A DNA stretch of 64,000 nt from Paraburkholderia franconis (GTDB taxonomy: Bacteria; Pseudomonadota; Gammaproteobacteria; Burkholderiales; Burkholderiaceae): NCBI RefSeq assembly GCF_009362735.1, contig NZ_WHNP01000012.1:87308-151307 (forward strand). Reading direction: 5' to 3'. Positions 17,281 through 25,302 of the stretch are shown piece after piece (within the stretch, counting starts at the first letter, position 1; each line of letters begins with the position of its first letter). The translations under genes and the position numbers were made by a program. The notes beneath the pieces are model-generated. The model was not told the DNA's origin. It saw only the letters and a list, made by a program, of their open reading frames with translations, and did not search any database.

Positions 17281-18231
17281 ATGGCGCAGCGACAGGTTGC
17301 AGTGATCGGTTCGGGCCGTATCGGCCGCGCATGGGCGATCGTCTTTGCACGCGCGGGTTTTCGTGTGAATCTGCACGACGCGGTGCCAGCGATGCTCGAA
17401 GGGGCAGTGCCCGCGATTCGCGAGAGCGTGCGCGATCTGGCGTCGTTCGGGCTCGTCGATGAGCCGGTGGATCGCATCGTCGAGCGAGTAGCCATTTGCG
17501 CGCAGCTCGCCGACGCGGTGCGCGATGCCGATCTCGTGCAGGAGAACATCGCGGAAGTGGTCGACGAAAAGCGCGCGTTGTTCGCGAAGCTGGACCACAT
17601 GACGCGTCCCGATGCGTTGCTCGCGAGTTCGACGTCGGGCCTGCCTGCATCGACGTTCACCGAAGGGCTTGCGAGCCGCGCGCGGTGTCTCGTCGCGCAT
17701 CCCGTGAATCCGCCTTCGCTCGTGCCGCTCGTCGAGCTGTGCGGCGCGCCTTGGACCGCGCCCGACACGCTCGCGCGCGCCCGCGCGATCTACGAGGAAG
17801 CGGGCCAGAAGCCCGTCGTCGTGAACCGCGAGATACCGGGCTTTCTGCTGAACCGTCTGCAAGGCGCGTTGCTCGACGAAGCCTTGAGCCTCTTCGAACA
17901 GGGTTACGCCGATGCGGCGGATCTCGACACGGTGATGCGCGACGGGCTCGGCCTGCGTTGGTCGTTCATGGGTCCGTTCGAGACGATCGATCTGAATGCG
18001 CCTGGTGGCGTGACCGATTACGCGCAGCGCTACGGCGGCACGTATCGCTCGATCGCGGCCACGCGCGTGCCGTTCGAATGGTCCTCCGACGTTGTCGCGG
18101 CGCTCGACGTGCAGCGTCGCAAGGTGCTGCCGCGCGACCAGATCGAGGCGCGCAGCGCATGGCGCGACCGGCGGCTGATGGCGCTGCTCGCGCATCGGCG
18201 CGCGCTCGCGGCGAAATCGGGCGACGAATGA
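17281..18231 (+). CDS. L-gulonate 3-dehydrogenase/lambda-crystallin-like 3-hydroxyacyl-CoA dehydrogenase family protein
   Basis: This 316-residue NAD-dependent dehydrogenase has GSGRIG at residues 10-15, SSTSG at 116-120, and AHPVNPP at 139-145 with His140 as the likely catalytic base. The C-terminal domain contains PGFLLNRLQ and DGLGLRWSFMGPFETIDLNA. These blocks match lambda-crystallin (L-gulonate 3-dehydrogenase) better than fatty-acid enzymes. L-carnitine dehydrogenase is the closest alternative. The reaction would oxidise a C3 hydroxyl to a beta-keto acid, exactly the substrate type of the BKACE encoded upstream. It starts 18 bases after the permease gene with AGGAGAAAG. Confidence 0.87.
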   Translation: MAQRQVAVIGSGRIGRAWAIVFARAGFRVNLHDAVPAMLEGAVPAIRESVRDLASFGLVDEPVDRIVERVAICAQLADAVRDADLVQENIAEVVDEKRALFAKLDHMTRPDALLASSTSGLPASTFTEGLASRARCLVAHPVNPPSLVPLVELCGAPWTAPDTLARARAIYEEAGQKPVVVNREIPGFLLNRLQGALLDEALSLFEQGYADAADLDTVMRDGLGLRWSFMGPFETIDLNAPGGVTDYAQRYGGTYRSIAATRVPFEWSSDVVAALDVQRRKVLPRDQIEARSAWRDRRLMALLAHRRALAAKSGDE

Positions 18232-18301
18232 CACTGTGCTACGTGCGATGCGCGGCGGACGGCATCGCGGATACATCACGCAAACGAATCGGGAGACGAC
18301 G

Positions 18302-19204
18302 ATGGTCGAGACAAGCTTGCTGGTCGATGCGAACAATCATCTCGGCGAAGGGCCGCTGTGGGACGTGCGCGAAGAGCGCCTTTACTGGATCGACAGCACG
18401 GCGGCGGAAATCTACAGTTGCCGCGCGGACGGCTCCGACGTGAAGCGCTATTTCGTGCCGCGCCATATCGGATCGATGGCGCTGCGCGAGCAGGGCGGTG
18501 CCGTCGTCGCGCTCGCGAACGGGCTTCACTTCTATGACTTCGATGCACAGATCGTCGAGCCCATCGGCGACCCCGAAAGCGATGATCCCGAGACGCGCTT
18601 CAACGACGGCAAGGTCGATCGCAAAGGGCGGTTTATCGCGGGCACGATGGCCTACGATTTCGACCGCTTCGACGCGGACCGGGGCCAACGCCCGACGCGC
18701 AGCGGCGGACTATACCGGCTCGACACGAACCGCGCGATCAAGCGGCTGGACAGTGGCATCAGCTGTTCGAACGGGCCATGCTGGAGCCCCGACAACCGTA
18801 CGCTCTATTTCACCGACACGTACGAGAAGCTGATGTACGCATACGACTACGACATCGAAACGGGGAGCGTGTCGGATCGCCGGGTGTTCGCATCGGCGCG
18901 CAACATGGCGGGCACGTTCGACGGCGCGACCGTCGACGAGGAAGGCTATATCTGGTCGGCGCTCGTGTTCGGCGGGCGCATTCTGCGTTTCGCACCGGAC
19001 GGCAGACTCGACCGCACGGTGCCGTTTCCCGTGCGCAACCTGACGAGCGTGATGTTCGGCGGGCCGAAGCTCGACGTTCTCTATGTGACGACGATGGGCC
19101 GTCCGATGTGGGGCATTCCGCAGAAGGAACGCGACAAGGGCGGCCTCTTCGCGGTCCGTGGACTTGGCGTACGCGGCTTGCCGGAACCGCGTTTTGCGGG
19201 GTAA
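18302..19204 (+). CDS. SMP-30/gluconolactonase/LRE family lactonase
   Basis: This 300-residue six-bladed beta-propeller enzyme should hydrolyse an aldonolactone to the open acid. The metal ligand Glu16 lies in LGEGPLWD. Further conserved blocks are FNDGKVDRKGRF, CSNGPCWSPD, and TFDGATVDEEGYIWSA with a late metal-binding Asp. The start at 18302 is chosen over an in-frame ATG 66 bases upstream because CGGGAGACGACG precedes it. It is the last gene of the sugar-acid operon. A lactonase in this position implies that a sugar is first oxidised to a lactone, or that the imported substrate is itself a lactone. Confidence 0.9.
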   Translation: MVETSLLVDANNHLGEGPLWDVREERLYWIDSTAAEIYSCRADGSDVKRYFVPRHIGSMALREQGGAVVALANGLHFYDFDAQIVEPIGDPESDDPETRFNDGKVDRKGRFIAGTMAYDFDRFDADRGQRPTRSGGLYRLDTNRAIKRLDSGISCSNGPCWSPDNRTLYFTDTYEKLMYAYDYDIETGSVSDRRVFASARNMAGTFDGATVDEEGYIWSALVFGGRILRFAPDGRLDRTVPFPVRNLTSVMFGGPKLDVLYVTTMGRPMWGIPQKERDKGGLFAVRGLGVRGLPEPRFAG

Positions 19205-19424
19205 CGGCCGGCGAAAAATCTACTTCTATGAGGCGTGGCGGCGTTGTCAGTGGGGAGGCTCGCCATGCGCTCGCGGATTCAACACACGATCATCGCCGTG
19301 ACCACGCGGCAACACCTGTTGTAACGCTTTTTTGACGGGCGTAGGCTTGTAGTACGTTCGACATGAGCACGTCGACGCACATAACAAATACAGCCAATCG
19401 GGAACGTTTCAACGGGGAAGGGCG

Positions 19425-19643
19425 ATGAAGAAATCTCATACATTGCCGACGCATAGCGCTGGGCCAATCTGGGGCCTGATTTTCGGGGCCGTCATGGCGA
19501 CGATCGCGGCCGCTCTGTGGATGTATGCGCAGACGCATGCCAATTCGAGCCGTCTGGACGAATCGCTGGCCGTGGGTGCTGCGCTGGTCGGCGTGTTTGT
19601 CGCTGTGTGCGCTGCCCGGGAAATCCGTCATTACAAGCATTGA
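19425..19643 (+). CDS. Small two-helix membrane protein, unknown
   Basis: This 72-residue protein has two predicted transmembrane helices (about residues 13-36 and 48-62) joined by a short polar loop, with a basic C-terminus (REIRHYKH). The start codon follows GGGGAAGGGCG. No family is recognised. It is flanked by a lactonase gene and a convergent phosphoesterase gene with normal gaps, so it seems to be a stand-alone gene. Confidence 0.6.
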   Translation: MKKSHTLPTHSAGPIWGLIFGAVMATIAAALWMYAQTHANSSRLDESLAVGAALVGVFVAVCAAREIRHYKH

Positions 19644-19666
19644 AGAACACCGGGCGATGATCTCGC

Positions 19667-19691
19667 GCCACGCGTTTTTGCAACGCGTGGC
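19667..19691. terminator. Hairpin between convergent genes (weak terminator candidate)
   Basis: GCCACGCGTT at 19667-19676 pairs perfectly with AACGCGTGGC at 19682-19691 around a 5-base loop. There is no T-tract on either strand. It lies 24 bases past the small membrane protein gene and before the end of the convergent phosphoesterase gene, so it may act as a 3' end structure. Confidence 0.4.
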
Positions 19692-19702
19692 CGCTCGTGA
19701 TG

Positions 19703-19724
19703 TTGCCTGGTGTTTGCCTGGTGT
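19703..19724. repeat. 11-bp perfect tandem repeat
   Basis: TTGCCTGGTGT occurs twice without spacing (19703-19713 and 19714-19724) in the convergent intergenic gap. No function is apparent. Confidence 0.75.
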
Positions 19725-19765
19725 TCGCCGGAGGCCACAGACGACACCCGGCGCAAAGGCTCTCG

Positions 19766-21511
19766 TTATGCGGACAGATCCAGCGCGTTGGTCAAATCGC
19801 CCATGACGGGCTGACCGCGCGACTGCATTGCGGCGTCGCGCGTGCGAAAGCCGTCGAGTGGCTCGAGGTCGAACACGCGCGTGATCAGGCGCAGGATCGA
19901 CGCCGTGTCATATACGGTGTGATCGACATAGCCCTTCTTCGCGAACGGCGAAACCACCAGTGCCGGCACGCGCGTGCCTGGACCCCAGCGGTCGCCCTTC
20001 GGTGGAGCGACGTGATCCCACCATCCGCCGTTCTCGTCGACGGTCACGATCACCACCATGTTCTCCCATTGCGGGCTTGCGCGCAGCGCTTTCACCGCAT
20101 GCACGACATGGCGATCGCCCGATGCGACATCCGCGTAACCCGCGTGCATGTTCAGGTTGCCCTGCGGCTTGTAGAACGTGACGGCGGGTAGCCGGCCCGC
20201 GCGCGCATCGGCGAGGAAGCGATTGGTGCTCTCGTCGTCGCCGAGGCCGGCGTCGCGCAGATGCTTCGCGCGCGCAGCGGTGCCCGGTCCGAGATTCGCG
20301 AAATAATTGAACGGCTGGTGGTGATACTGGAAGTTCGGAATCACCGGCGTGCCGTCGTTCGTGTTCTTGCCGTGCATCTCCAGCGTCTGCTGGAAGGCGC
20401 CTGCGTACCACGCCCAGTCGATGCCGCGCTTGTCGAGCTTGTCGCCGATGTGCTCATGCGTCTGCGGCGGCAGGGCCATCGCGTTGCTGTCCTGCGTCAG
20501 ATCGACGACGCCATTCACGCCGACCTTGTATGGCGTGGGTGCGAAGGGCGGCATCATCGTGTTGACGGCATAGCTGATCGCGCGTCCGTCCGCGAGCGTT
20601 TCCGGCGGCGTCAGTGCGCTCGGGCCGAACTTGGGGACGCCGTCCATCGCGCTGTTCGGCGACGTCGCAAGCGGTTTCAGATTCGGGTCGTCGGGGCGTC
20701 CGCTGAGCGTCTCCGCAATCTGCGCCTTCGCGATGCTTTGCTGCGGATTCGGATACACGGGAGGTGTCGCCGCGACCAGATACTGATGGTTCAGGAACGA
20801 GCCGCCAAACGCGCCCTGGAAGAGGTTGTCGCACAGCACGTATTCGCTGGCGAGATCCCATAGCCGCAGGTCGTAGCTGGTGTTTGCATAGTGACCCATC
20901 GTGAAGCCGCCCGAGTCCGCCCACGCGGCAAACATATCGTTCTTGCCGCCGTTGATCTGCATCTGGTTCTGATAGAACACATGCCAAAGATCATGCGTGA
21001 CGAGCGACAGCGGCAGGTTCTCGCCGCGCGGGCCCTTGAGCGCAAACGGCGCGTTCGGCAGATCGGTCTGATATTGCTCGCCGGCCTTGTATGGGACGCC
21101 GTCGGCGATCTGATCCTTCAGCAGCCAGCCGCCCGGCACTTTCGGCAGGCGAGGCAGCACGGTCTTGCCGTCGCGGTCGCGCTGCACGCAGTCTTCCGGC
21201 TTCACTGCGGAAAGCGGCCGCTCGACGCCCGGGAAATTGCCGAACAGGTTGTTGAAGCTGCGGTTCTCCGCGAAGATCACGACGACCGTCTTGACCTTCG
21301 AGCGCAACGCGTGGTCGAACTGCGGTCCCGCCGCGACGCCCGTAACCGAGGCTTCGCGCGATGGCGGCAATGCGCAGCTGGCCAGTCCGCCGCCCATCGC
21401 CACAGCGGCGACTCCGCCGAGGAAGTGGCGTCGGCTGGGGCGCTCGGGTGTCCGCGCGGGATCGGCGTCTTCATTCACGGGCGGAGAAGAGGGCGGTTCG
21501 GTGCGTTTCAT
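19766..21511 (-). CDS. Tat-exported phosphoesterase (acid phosphatase AcpA/phospholipase C family)
   Basis: This 581-residue protein belongs to the phosphoesterase family that includes phospholipase C and AcpA. A twin-arginine signal (PSRRHFLGG, Arg27-Arg28) is followed by a hydrophobic stretch and LASC, so Cys46 may be lipidated. The metal-binding start AENRSFNNLFG sits about 40 residues into the mature part. NDMFAAWADSGGFTMGHY and VDENGGWWDHVAPP are later conserved blocks. An ATG at 21511 is preferred to the TTG 12 bases upstream. A Pho-box-like repeat lies about 120 bases upstream, so phosphate starvation probably induces it. It should release phosphate outside the cytoplasm. The substrate is not known. 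Confidence 0.85.
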   Translation of the reverse strand: MKRTEPPSSPPVNEDADPARTPERPSRRHFLGGVAAVAMGGGLASCALPPSREASVTGVAAGPQFDHALRSKVKTVVVIFAENRSFNNLFGNFPGVERPLSAVKPEDCVQRDRDGKTVLPRLPKVPGGWLLKDQIADGVPYKAGEQYQTDLPNAPFALKGPRGENLPLSLVTHDLWHVFYQNQMQINGGKNDMFAAWADSGGFTMGHYANTSYDLRLWDLASEYVLCDNLFQGAFGGSFLNHQYLVAATPPVYPNPQQSIAKAQIAETLSGRPDDPNLKPLATSPNSAMDGVPKFGPSALTPPETLADGRAISYAVNTMMPPFAPTPYKVGVNGVVDLTQDSNAMALPPQTHEHIGDKLDKRGIDWAWYAGAFQQTLEMHGKNTNDGTPVIPNFQYHHQPFNYFANLGPGTAARAKHLRDAGLGDDESTNRFLADARAGRLPAVTFYKPQGNLNMHAGYADVASGDRHVVHAVKALRASPQWENMVVIVTVDENGGWWDHVAPPKGDRWGPGTRVPALVVSPFAKKGYVDHTVYDTASILRLITRVFDLEPLDGFRTRDAAMQSRGQPVMGDLTNALDLSA

Positions 21512-21968
21512 CTGGATGTCCAAGGATGAGGGAAGCGATCGAAGAAGCTTGCGCGAAGCATAGCGTATGGCGGCTATGCGCGGGCGGTCGCAACAGGCGG
21601 CACGTTCGGGGCCATATCTTTGCGTAGCTGTCGTGACATTTGCGTGACAGAGAAAATTGCGCGGCCGCAGTTCGCTGTCACGCGGCTGATTTGGCGTTGG
21701 TCAGTGTTCTTGTTGCCTGGGAGCCGGTCTGTGCTTTATGCCCCGGCTGTTGAGATGCGCGCAAAGTCGCTTGGCAAGAGACGAGACGACGGCTCGATAC
21801 GAGGTCGTCGTTCGGGTGATGGGGCGTTAGATCCAACGTGCTCTTCGAGAAGGAAGGCTGGTTGTCCAGTCGCCTCTCGAAGGCAATCTGCATCGCGCAG
21901 ATTCGTGCGTCGTGAATTCAGCGGAACGTGACGCGCTATTTTCGTTTCGATCGTGTCTGTCGCAAGGA
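21512..21968. other. Intergenic region between phosphoesterase and DUF2970 genes
   Basis: This 457-base gap carries the promoter of the phosphoesterase gene, including the Pho-box-like site at 21633-21650, and the 3' region of the DUF2970 gene. Several short ORFs occur on both strands but none has a ribosome-binding site or recognisable sequence. Confidence 0.5.
21633..21650 (-). promoter_or_regulatory. Pho-box-like direct repeat
   Basis: On the minus strand the sequence reads CTGTCAC-GCAA-ATGTCAC, two 7-base units with an 11-base period. This matches the PhoB binding pattern CTGTCAT-N4-CTGTCAT with a few mismatches. It points toward the phosphoesterase gene, whose start codon is about 120 bases away, and the gene's function fits PhoB control. 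Confidence 0.6.
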
Positions 21969-22172
21969 TCAGAAGCCTTGAAGCGTGCGTGTCGCGTGTG
22001 CGACGAGGTGTACGACGGTGAAGATCGTGCCGCCGATACACGCCGCGAGCACCACGGCAACAAACGGAAGCAAGACGATGTTCACGTTAGCAAAATCAGC
22101 TTCGTGTGAAGCGCTTTTGCGCACGCCGAAAAAGCTCCACAAAACGATACGAATGAGCTTGAGGATTTCCAT
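21969..22172 (-). CDS. DUF2970 family small membrane protein
   Basis: This 67-residue protein has the DUF2970 opening (LIRIVLWSFFGVRKSASHEADFANVN) and one strong transmembrane helix (about residues 35-58). The start at 22172 is preferred because GGAGGGAG precedes it. A second ATG lies 12 bases upstream. The family is common in beta-proteobacteria and has no known function. Confidence 0.8.
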   Translation of the reverse strand: MEILKLIRIVLWSFFGVRKSASHEADFANVNIVLLPFVAVVLAACIGGTIFTVVHLVAHATRTLQGF

Positions 22173-22379
22173 GGCTCCCTCCATCAGGTCAGGGTCAACT
22201 AAGAGTACGGCTCATGATCTGCCTTCGACAGAAGCGAAGGAAGGAGCAGTTGACGTTAATCCGATAGAAGCAGAGCACATCACCCATTCATCGCTGCACA
22301 GGCCTCGTTCAACCGGGTGCGACAAATGTTCGCAATAAGCCCTTTAAACGCGCAATGAAGCGCTCTCGCCTGCATTCGC

Positions 22380-22391
22380 TGATCCAGATCA
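22380..22391 (+). promoter_or_regulatory. FNR/ANR-type site upstream of hcp
   Basis: TGAT-CCAG-ATCA matches the core of the FNR/Crp-family anaerobic box (TTGAT-N4-ATCAA), with only the outermost bases differing. It is centred about 113 bases before the hcp start. Hcp genes are commonly induced under low oxygen through this regulator class. Confidence 0.55.
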
Positions 22392-22423
22392 TGATCAACA
22401 AGCCTTCATATCTCGATAATAAA

Positions 22424-22446
22424 AACATACTTATATGATGCATCTT
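22424..22446 (+). promoter_or_regulatory. NsrR-like operator upstream of hcp
   Basis: The half-sites AACATACTTAT (22424-22434) and TGATGCATCTT (22436-22446) flank one base. They match the 11-1-11 NsrR pattern AANATGCATTT-N-AAATGCATNTT at about 8 and 9 positions. NsrR is the nitric-oxide-sensing repressor that controls hcp in several proteobacteria, so the location supports the match. Confidence 0.55.
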
Positions 22447-22498
22447 AATGCGGTGCGAGAGCACGCCTTATCAACGCCTGAACGAGAACGGAGAAACT

Positions 22499-24166
22499 GT
22501 GTTTTGCTACCAATGTGAACAAACGGACCGCACGGGTGTCCAGCCCGGTTGTGCATCTTCAAAGGGCAATTGCGGCAAGGACGCGACGACGGCTGACCTG
22601 CAGGATCTGCTGGTGCATGCAGTCAAGGGCCTCGCGCAATACAACACGCTTGCGCGCACGACGGGGCATGCGGATCGCGAAGCGGATCGGTTCGTTCTCT
22701 ACGCGATGTTCACGACGCTGACCAACGTCAACTTCAACGCGAGCCGCTTCGTCGCGATGCTGAAGGAAGCGGCCCAGCTTCGCGACCGGGTCCGGTCAGC
22801 CTATGAAGACGCAGCGAAGGCGACAGGGGAAGTCGTCCAGCAGCCGGCCGGCCCGGCCGCATGGCAACCGGCTGGCGATCTCGCCGGCCTGCTCGCGCAG
22901 GCGCAGACGGTCGGCATCAATGCGGGCATCGAGACTGTTGGCGCGGATGTCATCGGCCTTCGCGCATTGGTGATCTATGGTCTCAAGGGCGTGTGCGCCT
23001 ACGCGCATCACGCGCAGATGCTGGGCAAGGAGAGCGAAGAAGTCTACGCGGGCGTCGAAGCGGCGCTCGTCTTCCTCGCCACCGAGCCGAGCGACGTCGA
23101 GGCGTTGCTCGCGCAAGCGCTCAAGCTCGGCAGCCTGAATCTCAAGGTGATGGAGCTGCTCGACGACGCCAACACGAGCCGCTTCGGCGCGCAACAGCCC
23201 ACCGCCGTGCGTGTCACTCCTGTGGCGGGCAAGGCCATTCTCGTGTCGGGACATGACTTCGGCGATCTGCAGGCGCTCCTCGAGCAGACGGAAGGCACGG
23301 GCATCCAGATCTACACGCATGGCGAAATGCTGCCGGCCCACGCGTATCCGGAGCTCAAGGCATACCCGCACCTCGCCGGCAACTTTGGCGGCGCGTGGCA
23401 GGATCAGCAGTCGGACTTCGCGAATTTCCCCGGTCCGATTCTGATGACGTCCAATTGCCTCATCGAACCGCGGCCGCAGTATCGCCAGCGCATTTTCACG
23501 ACCGGACCGGTGGGCTGGGCGGGCCTGCGGCATCTGGAGCATCACGATTTTTCAGTGCTGGTCCAGGCAGCGAAGGCACTACCCGGCTTCCAGGAAACCG
23601 TTCCTGAAAAGACCATCACCATCGGCTTCGGACGTCATGCTGTCCTCGGTGTCGCCGACAAGGTGATCGACGCGGTGAAAGCGGGCGCGATCCAGCATTT
23701 CTTCCTGATCGGCGGCTGCGACGGCGCCGCGCCAGGCCGCAACTACTACACGCAGTTTGCTGAGCAGGCGCCGAACGACACGGTCGTGATGACGCTGGGT
23801 TGCAACAAGTATCGTTTCAACCAGCACGAGTTTGGCGACATCGGCGGCATTCCGCGTCTGCTCGATCTCGGGCAGTGCAACGACGCGTATTCGGCGATCC
23901 GCATCGCAATGGCGCTTGCCGATGCGTTCGAGTGCGGTGTCAACGATCTGCCGCTGTCGCTGATCGTGTCGTGGTTCGAGCAGAAGGCGGCCGCCGTGCT
24001 GCTGACGCTGCTCGCCTTGGGCATCAGGAACATCCGCCTCGGACCGACGCTGCCGGCGTTCTTGACGCCGAACATCCTCACGATCCTGGTCGAGCAGTTC
24101 GGCATTCAGCCGATCGGCGACGCCAGTTCGGATCTCGCCGCCGCGCTTGCCCGCAAGGCCGCCTGA
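22499..24166 (+). CDS. hcp: Hybrid cluster protein (hydroxylamine reductase/NO reductase)
   Basis: This 555-residue iron-sulfur protein contains the hybrid [4Fe-2S-2O] cluster and has been assigned hydroxylamine reductase and, in E. coli, low-level NO reductase activity. The N-terminal cysteines follow C3-x2-C6-x11-C18-x6-C25, the class found in facultative bacteria. Hybrid-cluster ligands appear in [33 protein letters not shown] and WFEQKAA. The GTG at 22499 is chosen because it gives the normal N-terminus (FCYQCEQT) and is preceded by CGGAGAAA. The gene is followed by a terminator-like hairpin and its probable reductase gene. Confidence 0.95.
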   Translation: MFCYQCEQTDRTGVQPGCASSKGNCGKDATTADLQDLLVHAVKGLAQYNTLARTTGHADREADRFVLYAMFTTLTNVNFNASRFVAMLKEAAQLRDRVRSAYEDAAKATGEVVQQPAGPAAWQPAGDLAGLLAQAQTVGINAGIETVGADVIGLRALVIYGLKGVCAYAHHAQMLGKESEEVYAGVEAALVFLATEPSDVEALLAQALKLGSLNLKVMELLDDANTSRFGAQQPTAVRVTPVAGKAILVSGHDFGDLQALLEQTEGTGIQIYTHGEMLPAHAYPELKAYPHLAGNFGGAWQDQQSDFANFPGPILMTSNCLIEPRPQYRQRIFTTGPVGWAGLRHLEHHDFSVLVQAAKALPGFQETVPEKTITIGFGRHAVLGVADKVIDAVKAGAIQHFFLIGGCDGAAPGRNYYTQFAEQAPNDTVVMTLGCNKYRFNQHEFGDIGGIPRLLDLGQCNDAYSAIRIAMALADAFECGVNDLPLSLIVSWFEQKAAAVLLTLLALGIRNIRLGPTLPAFLTPNILTILVEQFGIQPIGDASSDLAAALARKAA

Positions 24167-24175
24167 GTTCCATCC

Positions 24176-24207
24176 GCCAGGCGTCGTCAGGCGCCTGGCT
24201 TTTCTTT
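24176..24207 (+). terminator. Rho-independent terminator between hcp and hcr
   Basis: GCCAGGCG (24176-24183) pairs perfectly with CGCCTGGC (24192-24199) around an 8-base loop, followed by TTTTCTTT at 24200-24207. It lies 10 bases after the hcp stop codon and 13 bases before the hcr start, so it probably reduces hcr expression relative to hcp by partial termination. Confidence 0.75.
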
Positions 24208-24219
24208 GCGCAGAATTTC

Positions 24220-25257
24220 ATGACATTCCAAATCCAGCTCACGACACGCGATGAGCAGCAGCTGAGTTTCGACTGCGCGCCGGATCAGGATCTGCTCACG
24301 GCCGCGGCGGAAGCCAATATCATGCTGCCCTCGCAATGCAGGAAGGGCAGTTGCGGTGCGTGCCACGCGTCCGTCACGCACGGCGATTATCAGATGGGTG
24401 AACACAACGCCGATGCGCTTTCGGCGGGTCAATCGACTGCGATCCTGATGTGCAGGACCACGCCGTGCAGCGACCTGCGTATCAGCGTTCCCTACGATCA
24501 AACGAAAGTGCTGCGTCACGCGGTGCCGCGTCGTTCGACGACGATCGTGGGCCTCGAAACGATCGCGCAGAACACAGTGCGCCTGGAACTTGCGATCTCT
24601 CCCGACGCCGAGGGTGGCAGTGCCGCCGAGTTCGAACCCGGGCAGTTCATGGAAGTCGAAATTCCGGGCACCGACGAGCGGCGCCCCTATTCGCTTGCGA
24701 ACACTAGCAACTGGGAAGGACGGCTCGAATTTCTGATCAGATTGCAGCCGAACGGCCGCTTCTCGACTTATCTGCGCGAGCACGCGGAGGTGGGTCAGCA
24801 ACTCATGGTCCGCGGTCCGATGGGCGGCTTCGGCATTCGCGAGGATAGCTTTCGCGCGCGCTGGTTCGTGGCCGGCGGCACGGGCGTGGCGCCGATGTTG
24901 TCGATGCTGCGCCGCATGGCCGACTTCCAGGAAATGCAGGACGCGCGGCTCTTTTTCGGTGTGAATCAGGAAAACGAACTGTTCCTGCAAGACGAGCTGG
25001 AAGAGCTGAAGGTACAACTGCCGCAACTCGAAGTCGATCTGTGCGTCTGGAAGCCTGAATCGGACTGGGATGGCTTCAACGGCACACCGGCCGATGCGTT
25101 GTCCGCTGCGCTGGTGAACACGGCCTCTCAGCCGGATATCTACGTCTGCGGACCAGCCGCGCTGATTCGTGCCGCCGAACAGATTGCAATCGATTCGGGC
25201 TTGCCGTCCGATCAATTCGAAAGCGAACGGTTTGTTTCAAGTGCCGGCGCGGTGTGA
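24220..25257 (+). CDS. hcr: Hcp reductase: ferredoxin-FAD-NAD(P)H oxidoreductase
   Basis: This 345-residue electron transfer protein has an N-terminal plant-type [2Fe-2S] ferredoxin domain with Cys40, Cys45, Cys48 and Cys78. An FAD domain with RPYSLANT (about residue 155) follows, then an NAD(P)-binding domain with GGTGVAPMLSML and a C-terminal CGP. It should pass electrons from NADH to Hcp. E. coli Hcr carries its ferredoxin domain at the C-terminus, so the order is reversed here, as in phenol and methane monooxygenase reductases. No clear ribosome-binding site is seen before the ATG because the terminator occupies that region. Confidence 0.85.
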   Translation: MTFQIQLTTRDEQQLSFDCAPDQDLLTAAAEANIMLPSQCRKGSCGACHASVTHGDYQMGEHNADALSAGQSTAILMCRTTPCSDLRISVPYDQTKVLRHAVPRRSTTIVGLETIAQNTVRLELAISPDAEGGSAAEFEPGQFMEVEIPGTDERRPYSLANTSNWEGRLEFLIRLQPNGRFSTYLREHAEVGQQLMVRGPMGGFGIREDSFRARWFVAGGTGVAPMLSMLRRMADFQEMQDARLFFGVNQENELFLQDELEELKVQLPQLEVDLCVWKPESDWDGFNGTPADALSAALVNTASQPDIYVCGPAALIRAAEQIAIDSGLPSDQFESERFVSSAGAV

Positions 25258-25302
25258 TTGGACTTGCTGCAATCTGCCTGCTGGTCGCCGCCCGTACCAC
25301 GC

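Larger units (their letters stand above)
22173..22498 (+). other. Upstream region of the hcp-hcr genes
   Basis: This 326-base divergent gap holds the promoters of the DUF2970 gene (minus) and hcp (plus). The last 120 bases before hcp are AT-rich and carry an FNR-like site and an NsrR-like site, described separately. No coding ORF was seen. Confidence 0.5.
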
